Source of the DNA: Clostridiales bacterium
Lineage (GTDB): Bacteria > Bacillota > Clostridia > Christensenellales > Pumilibacteraceae
DNA: 49,846 bases
Direction of reading: 5' to 3'
Assembly: GCA_003533505.1 (NCBI GenBank)
Contig: DQGD01000013.1
Location: 1 to 49,846, forward strand
In this document: piece by piece, positions 1-7,416 of the stretch
Numbering within the stretch: the stretch's first letter is position 1
How the letters are laid out: each line of letters opens with the position of its first letter
Position numbers and translations under genes: made by a program
Notes under the pieces: generated by a model
Told to the model about the DNA's origin: nothing
Seen by the model: the letters and a program-made list of their open reading frames with translations, nothing else
Databases searched by the model: none

Positions 1-1075
1 ACATAAAGTCCTCGAGCGCGCCGGTCGGCACCACCACGCAGGGCGACACGGAGTCGGTGAACTTAATCATAATGCTGTCGCTGTCGATATAGCGCATAAT
101 CTCGGTGAAGTAACGCGCGTTGAAAGCAATCGAAAGGTCCTTGCCGTCGAGCTTGATAAAAATCTTCTCGGTAATATTGCCGATATCGCTGTTGGACGAG
201 AGCTGCATAACGTTCTCGCGGAGGTCGAACCGCACGAGATTGCTCTTATCCGAGCGCGACAACAGAATCGCGCGCTCGAGCGCCGCCTCGAACTGCTCCT
301 TAGGCAGCGTCGCCATCGTTTCAAAATAAGCCGGAATGATTTGCTTGTAGTTGATGAAGTCGATGTCCAGAAGCCGCGTCGTAATCCTGGTGTGCCCGAG
401 GTCGACGGACATATAATTCTTCTGAATGCAAACCTCAACCGGGTCGGACGAATCCTCCACCAGCCTCGAAATCTCCGTCAGGCACCTTGCCGGCACCAGC
501 GCGTGCATCATCGCCGAAGTCTTTTCGATAGGCTTGACGCACTTAGCCAGTCTGTAACCGTCCAGCGCAACGCCCGTCAGCGTCACCTCGTCGATTTCGA
601 GCAACACGCCCTTCAGCATCGGGCGCGCGTCGTCGGTGGCAACGGAGAACGCAACCTTATTCACGAGGTCGCGAAACTCGTTCTTGACGATAACGAACTT
701 CTGCGCGTCGGCGAGCTCCTTAATCTCGGGATAATCGTCGGCGGGCAGGCACTGCAACTCGCCCTCGGAATCGGTGTACTTAATCTTAAGCCTGCCGGTT
801 TCTCCTAAGGTGAGCTCGATTTGCTCCTGCGTGAGTTTCTTGACGAACTCGGCGAAAAACCTGCCGGGAACGACGGTTTCGCCCTCGATTTTGACGTCGG
901 CTACGATAATCTTCTCGATAGCGAGCTCGAGGTCGGTTGCGGTAAGCTTCAGCGTACCGTTTTCCGCTTTGAGCTTGATGCCCTCGAGAACGGGATTGGT
1001 CGTGCGCGTGGAAACGGCTTTGAAAACCTTGCCTACCGCGTCCGATAAATCGCTGCCGTTGCAAATAAGCTTCAT
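1..1075 (-). CDS. dnaN: DNA polymerase III sliding clamp (beta subunit), 3' end cut by window edge
   Basis: The reverse-strand frame reads as a beta clamp from its N-terminus (MKLICNGSDLSDAVGK) almost to its C-terminus; only the last few residues are outside the window. Clamp hallmarks seen are the domain 1 block NPVLEGIKL, the LPADDYPEI block, RPMLKGVLLEI in domain 2 and VALDGYRLA. The protein forms the ring that holds the replicative polymerase on DNA. The ATG at 1075-1073 is preceded by GGGAGG and by its own promoter at 1154-1182. No dnaA lies upstream in the sequence shown, so this dnaN is transcribed separately from dnaA or lies apart from it. The frame is open at the window edge. Confidence 0.96.
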   Translation of the reverse strand, partial: MKLICNGSDLSDAVGKVFKAVSTRTTNPVLEGIKLKAENGTLKLTATDLELAIEKIIVADVKIEGETVVPGRFFAEFVKKLTQEQIELTLGETGRLKIKYTDSEGELQCLPADDYPEIKELADAQKFVIVKNEFRDLVNKVAFSVATDDARPMLKGVLLEIDEVTLTGVALDGYRLAKCVKPIEKTSAMMHALVPARCLTEISRLVEDSSDPVEVCIQKNYMSVDLGHTRITTRLLDIDFINYKQIIPAYFETMATLPKEQFEAALERAILLSRSDKSNLVRFDLRENVMQLSSNSDIGNITEKIFIKLDGKDLSIAFNARYFTEIMRYIDSDSIMIKFTDSVSPCVVVPTGALEDFM

Positions 1076-1088
1076 AGCGTCGCCTCCC

Positions 1089-1102
1089 GTCAAAATTTTG
1101 AC
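1089..1102. promoter_or_regulatory. 14-bp perfect palindrome in the dnaN leader
   Basis: GTCAAAATTTTGAC lies between the dnaN promoter and its ribosome-binding site, ending a few bases from the GGGAGG. It could be a repressor site or a short hairpin acting on initiation. Function is inferred only from symmetry and position. Confidence 0.35.
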
Positions 1103-1153
1103 TGCAAACGCGCGGCGGTCATAATGTCCGCAGACTCCACAGTCAACTATTAG

Positions 1154-1182
1154 ATTATAGCCCAATCCCGACCGCTTGTCAA
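1154..1182 (-). promoter_or_regulatory. dnaN promoter
   Basis: On the minus strand TTGACA (1182-1177) and TATAAT (1159-1154) are separated by exactly 17 bases, a consensus vegetative promoter. It gives a leader of about 70 nt before dnaN. Confidence 0.85.
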
Positions 1183-1376
1183 CCTTTTTGCCGCCATTTG
1201 CCTCGCGAAAATTATAGGGAATTCTGTTGGCTCCTCGCTAACCCCGATTTTTCAATCCCGAAACGCGCCTTCACGCCCCCGTCTAACCCCAAACGACAGT
1301 CACGGAGCTAATGCCGATTCAATTCACCCACACCGCTCGCCTAAACCTTTCACAATCATTTATTCCCACGCTCACG

Positions 1377-1407
1377 AAAAAAGGACGAGTCGCGCCCGTC
1401 CCTTTTT
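1377..1407 (-). terminator. Intrinsic terminator after the small lipoprotein remnant
   Basis: AAAAAGGGACG and CGTCCTTTTT arms form a stem with one bulge, followed by a T-run on the minus strand. It lies directly downstream of the remnant ending at 1429. Confidence 0.65.
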
Positions 1408-1428
1408 ATATGGAGAAAAATGCACAAA

Positions 1429-1606
1429 TTATTTTGCGGCAGCGAAATCAAAGGTGTACTCGCAACGCCAATTCGGGTTTGCGCTGATTTTTAAGCTTTT
1501 CGTGAATTCGCTCGAGGGCTCCGTTCGCGCCTCCGCAACCCATCGCGCCAAACAAGCACACCAAAACTAAAAGTGCGCTTATTATCGATTTTAACCCCTT
1601 ATGCAT
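1429..1606 (-). pseudogene. Small lipoprotein, apparently frameshifted
   Basis: A start ATG at 1606 follows a strong AAGGAGG site. The frame encodes a signal peptide (MHKGLKSIISALLVLVCLFG) and a lipobox ending GAMGC, then stops at 1448 after 52 codons. A shift by one base just after the Cys gives a second frame that stays open to TAA at 1429, ending FDFAAAK, where a terminator follows. The second frame reads more like a natural C-terminus, so I infer a single small secreted lipoprotein of about 58 residues broken by an indel. The 52-residue form could instead be the real product. Function unknown. Confidence 0.5.
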
Positions 1607-1996
1607 TTTAACTTATCCTCCTTTCGTAAAAAATTTATTTAATATAAAGTCTATTTGCCCGTATATCCCCATTTGACAGTAGCATTGCAAAAAGTGCACG
1701 CTATTATTTTAAAACCTAACGAGTACTATCCGCGTTACCCCGTCATTCAGAGGAGCACAGTACAGCCCCCCAAAAGGGCTGTATTATGCGACGCGGAATC
1801 CCCTGCATGGAGCGAATTCCTAACCGTTTACAAGCATATTTTGGACACACTCTCCGCATTTTCCGAAATACGACCAAAAGTAACAAGGAAAATGTTGGAA
1901 AATGCTTGTGTTGAGTGAATAATAGGTGTACAATTTAAGACAGTGGGCAATTCGTCCATTAAATTCATAAGAAAAAGGAAGTAAGTAAGGATTATT
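1607..1996. other. Intergenic region without a convincing gene
   Basis: An open frame on the plus strand (1655-1918) has no ribosome-binding site and no recognisable protein features. The stretch contains a perfect 8-bp hairpin at 1761-1783 (TACAGCCC/GGGCTGTA) without a T-run. I see no RNA family or operator that I can name. Confidence 0.4.
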
Positions 1997-2425
1997 ATGT
2001 CAAGCGGCGAATGCGAGACGGAAGAACGATTGGCGGAAGTAAAGAAGATTATTGAGAACTCAGACAGGGCGTACTTGACTTCATTACTTACTAACGGCGG
2101 CGTGCGCACGGGCAAGATAGGTTTCGAGCTCGTCAAGTACACGATACTGCTTTACAGATACTTCGACGGCTGTCTGGAACACGCGTATGAAGCTTTATCC
2201 GAGCTGTTTAAGATTAACAAGCTTGCGGTGGAAAAGGATGTCCGAATGGCTATACACGAAGCCGAACAAGGCGAAAAGTATCTGAGCCTTAACGCATTGG
2301 CAGGTTATAGACTTTTCCCCGAAGATAAGGATATGATGACTCCGAAAGAGTTTATAGCGATAATGTCCGAGTGTATAGATAACGAAACATTACGAGAATC
2401 GCTACTAAATAAAAGCGCGAATTAA
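1997..2425 (+). CDS. Stand-alone Spo0A-type effector-domain protein
   Basis: The 142-residue product aligns by eye with the C-terminal DNA-binding domain of Spo0A: LTSLLTNGGV at the start of the domain, a central helix pair (ALSELFKINKLAVEKDVR then MAIHEA) matching the Spo0A VER-IRHAIE recognition helix region, and PKEFIAIMSECI matching the conserved NSEFIAMVADKL end. The whole protein is little more than that domain. The N-terminal phosphoacceptor receiver domain of Spo0A is absent, so it cannot be controlled by the classical phosphorelay. It may bind 0A-box-like DNA as a competitor or a separate regulator. A ribosome-binding site (AAGGAAG) precedes the start. It is monocistronic, with its own terminator. 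Family assignment is from remembered sequence pattern, function is inference. Confidence 0.72.
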   Translation: MSSGECETEERLAEVKKIIENSDRAYLTSLLTNGGVRTGKIGFELVKYTILLYRYFDGCLEHAYEALSELFKINKLAVEKDVRMAIHEAEQGEKYLSLNALAGYRLFPEDKDMMTPKEFIAIMSECIDNETLRESLLNKSAN

Positions 2426-2430
2426 AACAC

Positions 2431-2466
2431 AAGCCCCTTGCGAGGTAAATCTCGCAAGGGGCTTTT
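2431..2466 (+). terminator. Intrinsic terminator of the Spo0A-like gene
   Basis: Perfect stem AAGCCCCTTGCGAG / CTCGCAAGGGGCTT with a 6-nt loop and T-run, starting 5 bases after the stop codon. Confidence 0.92.
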
Positions 2467-2635
2467 ACGTTGTAATGAGTAGCAAATAAAATATGTAATG
2501 CGCAAAGTCGCATTACTTGCAATTTCATCTCGTATGCGGACTTTTACCGACGTTATCTTGTTCTTTCATTTTAATATCCTCCGATTGTGTTCCACTTCTT
2601 CTTTGTGTCCCCACCGCTATGGCGGAGGTTTCGGT

Positions 2636-2682
2636 ATACAAAAAACGCGCCTTGAGAAAAGCACCCAAAGCGCGTTTTTCTG
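2636..2682 (-). terminator. Terminator of the six-gene lipoprotein/ABC operon
   Basis: Arms AAAAACGCG (2641-2649) and CGCGTTTTT (2671-2679) pair perfectly; on the minus strand the hairpin is followed by a T-run. It lies 30 bases after the last gene of the operon. Confidence 0.8.
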
Positions 2683-2713
2683 TTCGATTTTACTTGTTCA
2701 TTAAGGCGCGGAT

Positions 2714-5700
2714 TTATGCCGCGGACACCTCGATTTCCAGAGTGCCTAAGCCGTACACGGTCACGCCGCCGGAAACGTATTCCGCGCGGACATAATACTT
2801 GCCCGCCTTAGTCGCGGTAAACTTGTTGTCAGCGACGGTCACTTTGTTGCCATCGGGGTCAACCACGGTGAGCGTGCAGGCCACTTCGCCCGAAGTCACG
2901 TTAAGCGTGATTTCGTCGCCTGCTTTGGCGTTCTCGCCGCCCGTGACGGTCACGTCCTGCTTCTTCGCCGCATAAATCGACGAAACGTACATGACGCCGC
3001 TGCCGTCCTCGCCGTGCATCAGCCACTTGTCGTTGCCGCCGCCGGCTTTCCACGCGTCGATAAAGTTTTGAATCGGGTAAACGTAATTCTTCCAGCCGCC
3101 GTAGGTGAAGTGGTAATCGCCGCTGCTGACCGCGCCGTCGTGGACATAGCCCGTAGCGTCAATCGGCTCGATGTGGTAATCGCCGCCGCCCATAGTCGCG
3201 CGAGTAATTTTGCCCGTGCAATCGGTGAAGTATGCGCGGACGACTATGTAATCGTAACCTGCGTAATCGTCGAGGTCATGGCGCGGAGTCCAGGTTAAGC
3301 TCGGCCAGCCGCCGCCGTTTTCGCTGTACTCGATTTTAACGACGTTGGTTTCGCCCTCAAAGCTCTCAAGCCAGGTCTTGGTAGCGGAATTGCCGTTGTT
3401 CCAATATGCGATGATACTGTTCACCGAGCTCGGGTCGTCAAAGCTCTCGATTTCGTTGACAGCCGCCGCTTTTCGCGCAACGGTAATCGTCTGACTTATG
3501 GTGTAAGTTCTGCCCTCGTGCACAACTTCGTAATTGACGACGTAGTCTCCTGCCGCGTTCGGGGTGAACGTCTTGTTGTCCGTGAGCGCGACGGCTACTA
3601 CGCCGTAGGTAACCGATTTCGCGGTTTCAACCGTTTCCACGGTTGCGCCGCCCGAGATAAGCTCGGCTCCTGGCACGGTGATTGCCGTGCCGACGATTGC
3701 AGTACCCGTAAACGCCTTTGCCCTGAAATCGGCAAGCGCTTTCACTTCTATTTCCAGAGTGCCTAAGCCGTACACGGTCACGCCGCCGGAAACGTATTCC
3801 GCGCGGACGTAGTACTTACCTGCCTGTTCGGCGGTAAACTTGTTGTCCGCGACGGTTACTTTGTTGCCGTCGGGGGCAACCACGGTGAGCGTGCAGGTCA
3901 CGTCGCCCGAAACCACGTTAAGCGTGATTTCGTCGCCGACCTTGGCGCTCTCGCCGCCCGTAACGGTCACGTCCTGCTTCTTCGCCGCGTAAATCGACGA
4001 AACGTACAGTATGCCGCTGCCGCTGTTGCCTGCCATAAGCCAGCGACCGAAAGTTACGTCACCCGTTTTCCACGCGTCGATAAAGTTGCGAATCGGGTAA
4101 ACGTAGTTCTTCCAGCCATTGTAGGCCATGTGGTAATCGCCGCTGTTGACGTTGCCGTCGTGGACGTAGCCCGTCGCGTCAATCGGCTCGATGTGATAGT
4201 CGCCGCCGCCCATTACCGCGCGGAGCACTTTGCCCTCGCACTCGGTGAAGTACGCGCGAACTACGATATAGTCGTATTCGGCGTAATCGTCGAGAGTGTG
4301 ACGCGGCACCCAGGTGAAACTCGGCCAACCCCAGCCGTTGTCGGAGTAGTCGAGTTTGACTACGCTGTCTTCGCCCTCGAAGTTTTCGAGCCAGGACTTG
4401 GTAACGGTGGTGCCGTCTTTCCAGCACGCGGTAATGTTATCCGTCGTGCTCGGGTCGTCAAAGCTCTCGATTTCGTTGACAGCCGCCGCGTCGCGCTCGA
4501 TAACTATATTCTGCGTGACCTCGTAATCTCTGCCGTCGTGAGAGAGCGTATAGCGCACTTCGTAAGCTCCGGCATAAATCGCGGTGAAGGTCTTGCCGTC
4601 GGTAAGGTCAACCGCCGTGCCGCGATAGGTTACGCTTGCCGCGCTGTCGGTGGAAGCGAGTTCATTTCCTTCCGCGATAAGCTTCGCGCCGGGAACAGTG
4701 ACCACGCTGCCCTTTGCCGTAGAGCCGGTGTATGCGTTTGCTTTAAGCTCGGGCGCGGTAACCTTGATTTCCAGCGTGTCCAAGCCGTAGACCGCTTCGG
4801 CGTTATACTCGGCGCGAGCGTAGTAGGTGCCGGGCTTCTCCGGCGTGAATTTGCCGTCCGTAAGCTCCACCGCCTCGCCGTCGGGGTCAACCACCGTAAG
4901 CGCGGCGTTTACGTCCGCCGTAACGGCAAGCGAGATTTCCTCGCCGCGGCGCATCGAGCCCGTGGCGGTAATCGTCACGTCCGCTTTCTTCGCCGCCTTT
5001 ATGTCGGCAATGTACAGCGTGCCCGCGCCGATTTCGCCGTGCATCAGCCAGCGACCGAAAGTAACATTGCCCGTTTTCCACGCGTCGATAAAGTTTCTAA
5101 TCGGGTAAACGTAGTCCTTCCAGCCATTGTAGGTAATGTGGTAATCGCCGCTGTCGACGTTGCCGTCGTGGACGTAGCCGGTGGCGTCAATCGGCTCGAC
5201 GTGATAGTCGCCGCCGCCCATGACCGCACGGGTAATCTTGCCCTCGCAGTCGGCAAAGTACGCGCGGACGACTATGTAATCATAGCTTTCGTAATGCTCG
5301 AGCTCGTGGCGCGCCGCCCAGGTGAAGCTCGGCCAACCGCCGCCGCTCTCGGAGTAGTCGAACTTGACCACGCCGCTCTCGCCCTCAAAGCTTTCGAGCC
5401 AGCCGATTTCGGTGGTGGCGCCGTCGCTCCACAGCGCTCTCGTGCCTTCAAGAGCCTCAACGCAGTCGTAGCTCTCGATTTCGTTTTCCTTCGCCGCGTC
5501 GCGAACGACGGCGAGGGCGATTGTCTTTTTGATTTCCTTGCCGTCCACCGTGGCGACGTAGTTTACCGTGTAGGCGGTGGCGAGCGGCGCGTTGATTTTG
5601 CCGTCCGTCACGGTCACGGGATTGCCTGCCTTGTCGGTCACCGTATAGGTAACCTCGACGTCAAGTTTGTTGCCGTCCTTGTCGACGACGGAAGCGGTCG

Positions 5701-6124
5701 GTACGGCAACTTCGCCGCGCGGATAGCCGCTCTCGTTATAGCCCTCGAGTTCGATGGCGTAGCGAGTGACGTTTACGGTTACGGTGCGCGTGTAAGTCTT
5801 GCCGTCGATTTCTACCGTGAACACGATTTTGTAGCCGCCGAGGTCGTTCGCGCGGAAACTTCCGTCCACGACAGCCACAGCCTCGCCGCCCGTCGTCGTT
5901 ACCTTAACCGAAGCGCGGTAGGTTTCGCCGTCGCTGCCTTTGACGTTGAGCGCCGACGAGAACGCATAATCGTCGCCGTAGCTCACGGTGACTGCCGAGT
6001 CGGCGAAATCAACGGGCGTAATCGTCGTCGCCGGGTCGTCCTGCTGTTTGTCGGCGCACGCCGCAAACACGGCAAGCGCGAGCACCGTCGCCAAAAAGGC
6101 GCAAATCAGTTTAACTTTCTTCAT
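2714..6124 (-). CDS. Large secreted lipoprotein with three tandem carbohydrate-binding-like modules and Ig-like domains
   Basis: The 1136-residue protein starts at the ATG at 6124, which has a GGAGG site; an upstream in-frame Met lacks one. It carries a signal peptide and a lipobox ending AACADK, so it is anchored to the outer face of the membrane. Two Ig-like segments (about 35-210) are followed by three copies of a roughly 165-residue module beginning NEIES (about 214, 550 and 890). Each contains GWPS-TW, YDYIVVRAYF, MGGGDYH-EPIDATGYVHDG and YPI-NFIDAWK blocks. Each is followed by a 75-80-residue Ig-like domain (VDPDGxxVxxxDxKFT, YYxRAEY), and copies 1-2 and 2-3 are linked by a further beta domain. 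Last gene of the operon with the ABC transporter, so a glycan-capturing surface protein is likely. I do not recognise the NEIES module family. Confidence 0.85.
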   Translation of the reverse strand: MKKVKLICAFLATVLALAVFAACADKQQDDPATTITPVDFADSAVTVSYGDDYAFSSALNVKGSDGETYRASVKVTTTGGEAVAVVDGSFRANDLGGYKIVFTVEIDGKTYTRTVTVNVTRYAIELEGYNESGYPRGEVAVPTASVVDKDGNKLDVEVTYTVTDKAGNPVTVTDGKINAPLATAYTVNYVATVDGKEIKKTIALAVVRDAAKENEIESYDCVEALEGTRALWSDGATTEIGWLESFEGESGVVKFDYSESGGGWPSFTWAARHELEHYESYDYIVVRAYFADCEGKITRAVMGGGDYHVEPIDATGYVHDGNVDSGDYHITYNGWKDYVYPIRNFIDAWKTGNVTFGRWLMHGEIGAGTLYIADIKAAKKADVTITATGSMRRGEEISLAVTADVNAALTVVDPDGEAVELTDGKFTPEKPGTYYARAEYNAEAVYGLDTLEIKVTAPELKANAYTGSTAKGSVVTVPGAKLIAEGNELASTDSAASVTYRGTAVDLTDGKTFTAIYAGAYEVRYTLSHDGRDYEVTQNIVIERDAAAVNEIESFDDPSTTDNITACWKDGTTVTKSWLENFEGEDSVVKLDYSDNGWGWPSFTWVPRHTLDDYAEYDYIVVRAYFTECEGKVLRAVMGGGDYHIEPIDATGYVHDGNVNSGDYHMAYNGWKNYVYPIRNFIDAWKTGDVTFGRWLMAGNSGSGILYVSSIYAAKKQDVTVTGGESAKVGDEITLNVVSGDVTCTLTVVAPDGNKVTVADNKFTAEQAGKYYVRAEYVSGGVTVYGLGTLEIEVKALADFRAKAFTGTAIVGTAITVPGAELISGGATVETVETAKSVTYGVVAVALTDNKTFTPNAAGDYVVNYEVVHEGRTYTISQTITVARKAAAVNEIESFDDPSSVNSIIAYWNNGNSATKTWLESFEGETNVVKIEYSENGGGWPSLTWTPRHDLDDYAGYDYIVVRAYFTDCTGKITRATMGGGDYHIEPIDATGYVHDGAVSSGDYHFTYGGWKNYVYPIQNFIDAWKAGGGNDKWLMHGEDGSGVMYVSSIYAAKKQDVTVTGGENAKAGDEITLNVTSGEVACTLTVVDPDGNKVTVADNKFTATKAGKYYVRAEYVSGGVTVYGLGTLEIEVSAA

Positions 6125-6198
6125 CTTTTTGATTCCCTCCGTTTGGCTTCCGCGCAATCTGCCTAGGATTTGACCGCGCTTCCGCCGTTAGATTTTTT

Positions 6199-7407
6199 TT
6201 ATTTCTCCTTGACAATCCTGAAATTGTCAAAGTAAAATACCTGGTCGTCGCGGTCGGTATACTCCGCCCACGAAATTCTCCATGCCGCCGGGTCGGAAAC
6301 GCTGCCTGCGTTGTGAAGCTCGACGTCGGAGAACGAAACTCTGTAACGAAGCTTGCTCTTGGCGTTCACCTCGCAACGCATCGCGTATCTGCCGCCCGTG
6401 GTTTTCGAGCCTGCCTCCACGAAAAAGCGCATCATGCTGTCGCTGTCGTTGTATACGTCGAACTCGAGTGCGGTCTTATTCCAATCGTCCTTGTCGACGT
6501 CCTTGATTCCGCAAGCCTGCATTATTTTTTCGGGGATATAGATGCCGGGATAGCTCGCCTCGAACAGGTCGCCCTTGTGCGTAACCACGCGAAGCGCGTA
6601 GTCGCCCTGAAGTCCCGTCACGCCGTAGTCGGCGGTCTTGACGACTTCTATGTCCGCTTTGCATTTCGCGCTGGTAGCCTTTGCATAGACGGCATACTTC
6701 TGCCAGGTCGACTCGAAGTCGAGCACCACGCCGTCCTTAAAGCTCATAACCGAGCCTATTTCCTCGAGATTCGGATTCACGGTTACGGTCACGTCGTCGA
6801 GGTAAAGCACGGGCGCGTATTTAAGCTCGCGCGCGTTCTGGTTCTCGAATTCGAGGTAAACGCCGGGCACCGACGTGAGATCGCCCGCTATCGACAGCAC
6901 CTCGCGCGAGGGGTAGTACTTGACGTGAGTCCACCCGGTCGGCGCAAGCGCAAACGTTTCGCCGCGCATCGTTTCCACTTCCATGGCGTTTACGATTGCA
7001 GACAGGAAACCCACAGTCACGTGCATTTCCTTATTTTCCGCGTTGTACATCCACATGTCCACGCACTCGACTCGGGAAAAGTCCGAACGGTCATAGCCGA
7101 ATCGCGTAGATACGGTCGGGAAGTACATCAGCGGAAGTTTGATGTCGGACTTGCCGCCCAGCGGCTGAATTTTCGCCGAAGCCTTGCCGGACTTGACAAA
7201 GTTCTCGTCGCGGTTTTCGCTCACTTTGCCGAAGCTCGGCATCACGCGCATCAGCCCGAAATCGGGCTCCCACTGCTCGAAGTCGGCGATTTTTATCGTA
7301 TTTGTTTCTGGAGTTTCGTTTTCCTCGGGCTTTTCCGCGCAGCCGAGAAGCGGAGTTATAAAGCACAGACACAGCGCAAGCGCCGCTATGATTCTCGATT
7401 TTTTCAT
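6199..7407 (-). CDS. Secreted two-domain lipoprotein, jelly-roll-like, unknown function
   Basis: A 402-residue protein with signal peptide and lipobox LLGCAEK. The start at 7407 has AGGAGGGG immediately upstream. After a Thr/Glu/Pro-rich linker two similar segments follow (about 35-215 and 225-400). Both begin with a 'DFE' strand (IADFEQW and VLDFEST) and end with a strand reading DDVTV or FDNFRI, the typical outline of a carbohydrate-binding jelly-roll domain. No catalytic motif is seen. It lies 9 bases downstream of the DUF4091 gene and 74 bases upstream of the large repeat lipoprotein, in the same operon. A polysaccharide-binding role is inferred from the context. Confidence 0.75.
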   Translation of the reverse strand: MKKSRIIAALALCLCFITPLLGCAEKPEENETPETNTIKIADFEQWEPDFGLMRVMPSFGKVSENRDENFVKSGKASAKIQPLGGKSDIKLPLMYFPTVSTRFGYDRSDFSRVECVDMWMYNAENKEMHVTVGFLSAIVNAMEVETMRGETFALAPTGWTHVKYYPSREVLSIAGDLTSVPGVYLEFENQNARELKYAPVLYLDDVTVTVNPNLEEIGSVMSFKDGVVLDFESTWQKYAVYAKATSAKCKADIEVVKTADYGVTGLQGDYALRVVTHKGDLFEASYPGIYIPEKIMQACGIKDVDKDDWNKTALEFDVYNDSDSMMRFFVEAGSKTTGGRYAMRCEVNAKSKLRYRVSFSDVELHNAGSVSDPAAWRISWAEYTDRDDQVFYFDNFRIVKEK

Positions 7408-7416
7408 ATTCCCCTC

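Noticed and set aside
1076..1440. Possible replication origin beside dnaN
   Set aside because: No cluster of DnaA boxes (TTATCCACA-like), no AT-rich unwinding element and no dnaA gene were seen.
1655..1918. 87-codon plus-strand frame before the Spo0A-like gene
   Set aside because: No ribosome-binding site, no domain features and a strong hairpin in the middle.
4130..6166. 678-codon open frame on the plus strand
   Set aside because: It lies fully antisense to the repeat lipoprotein, has no ribosome-binding site and its residues mirror the codon bias of the opposite strand.
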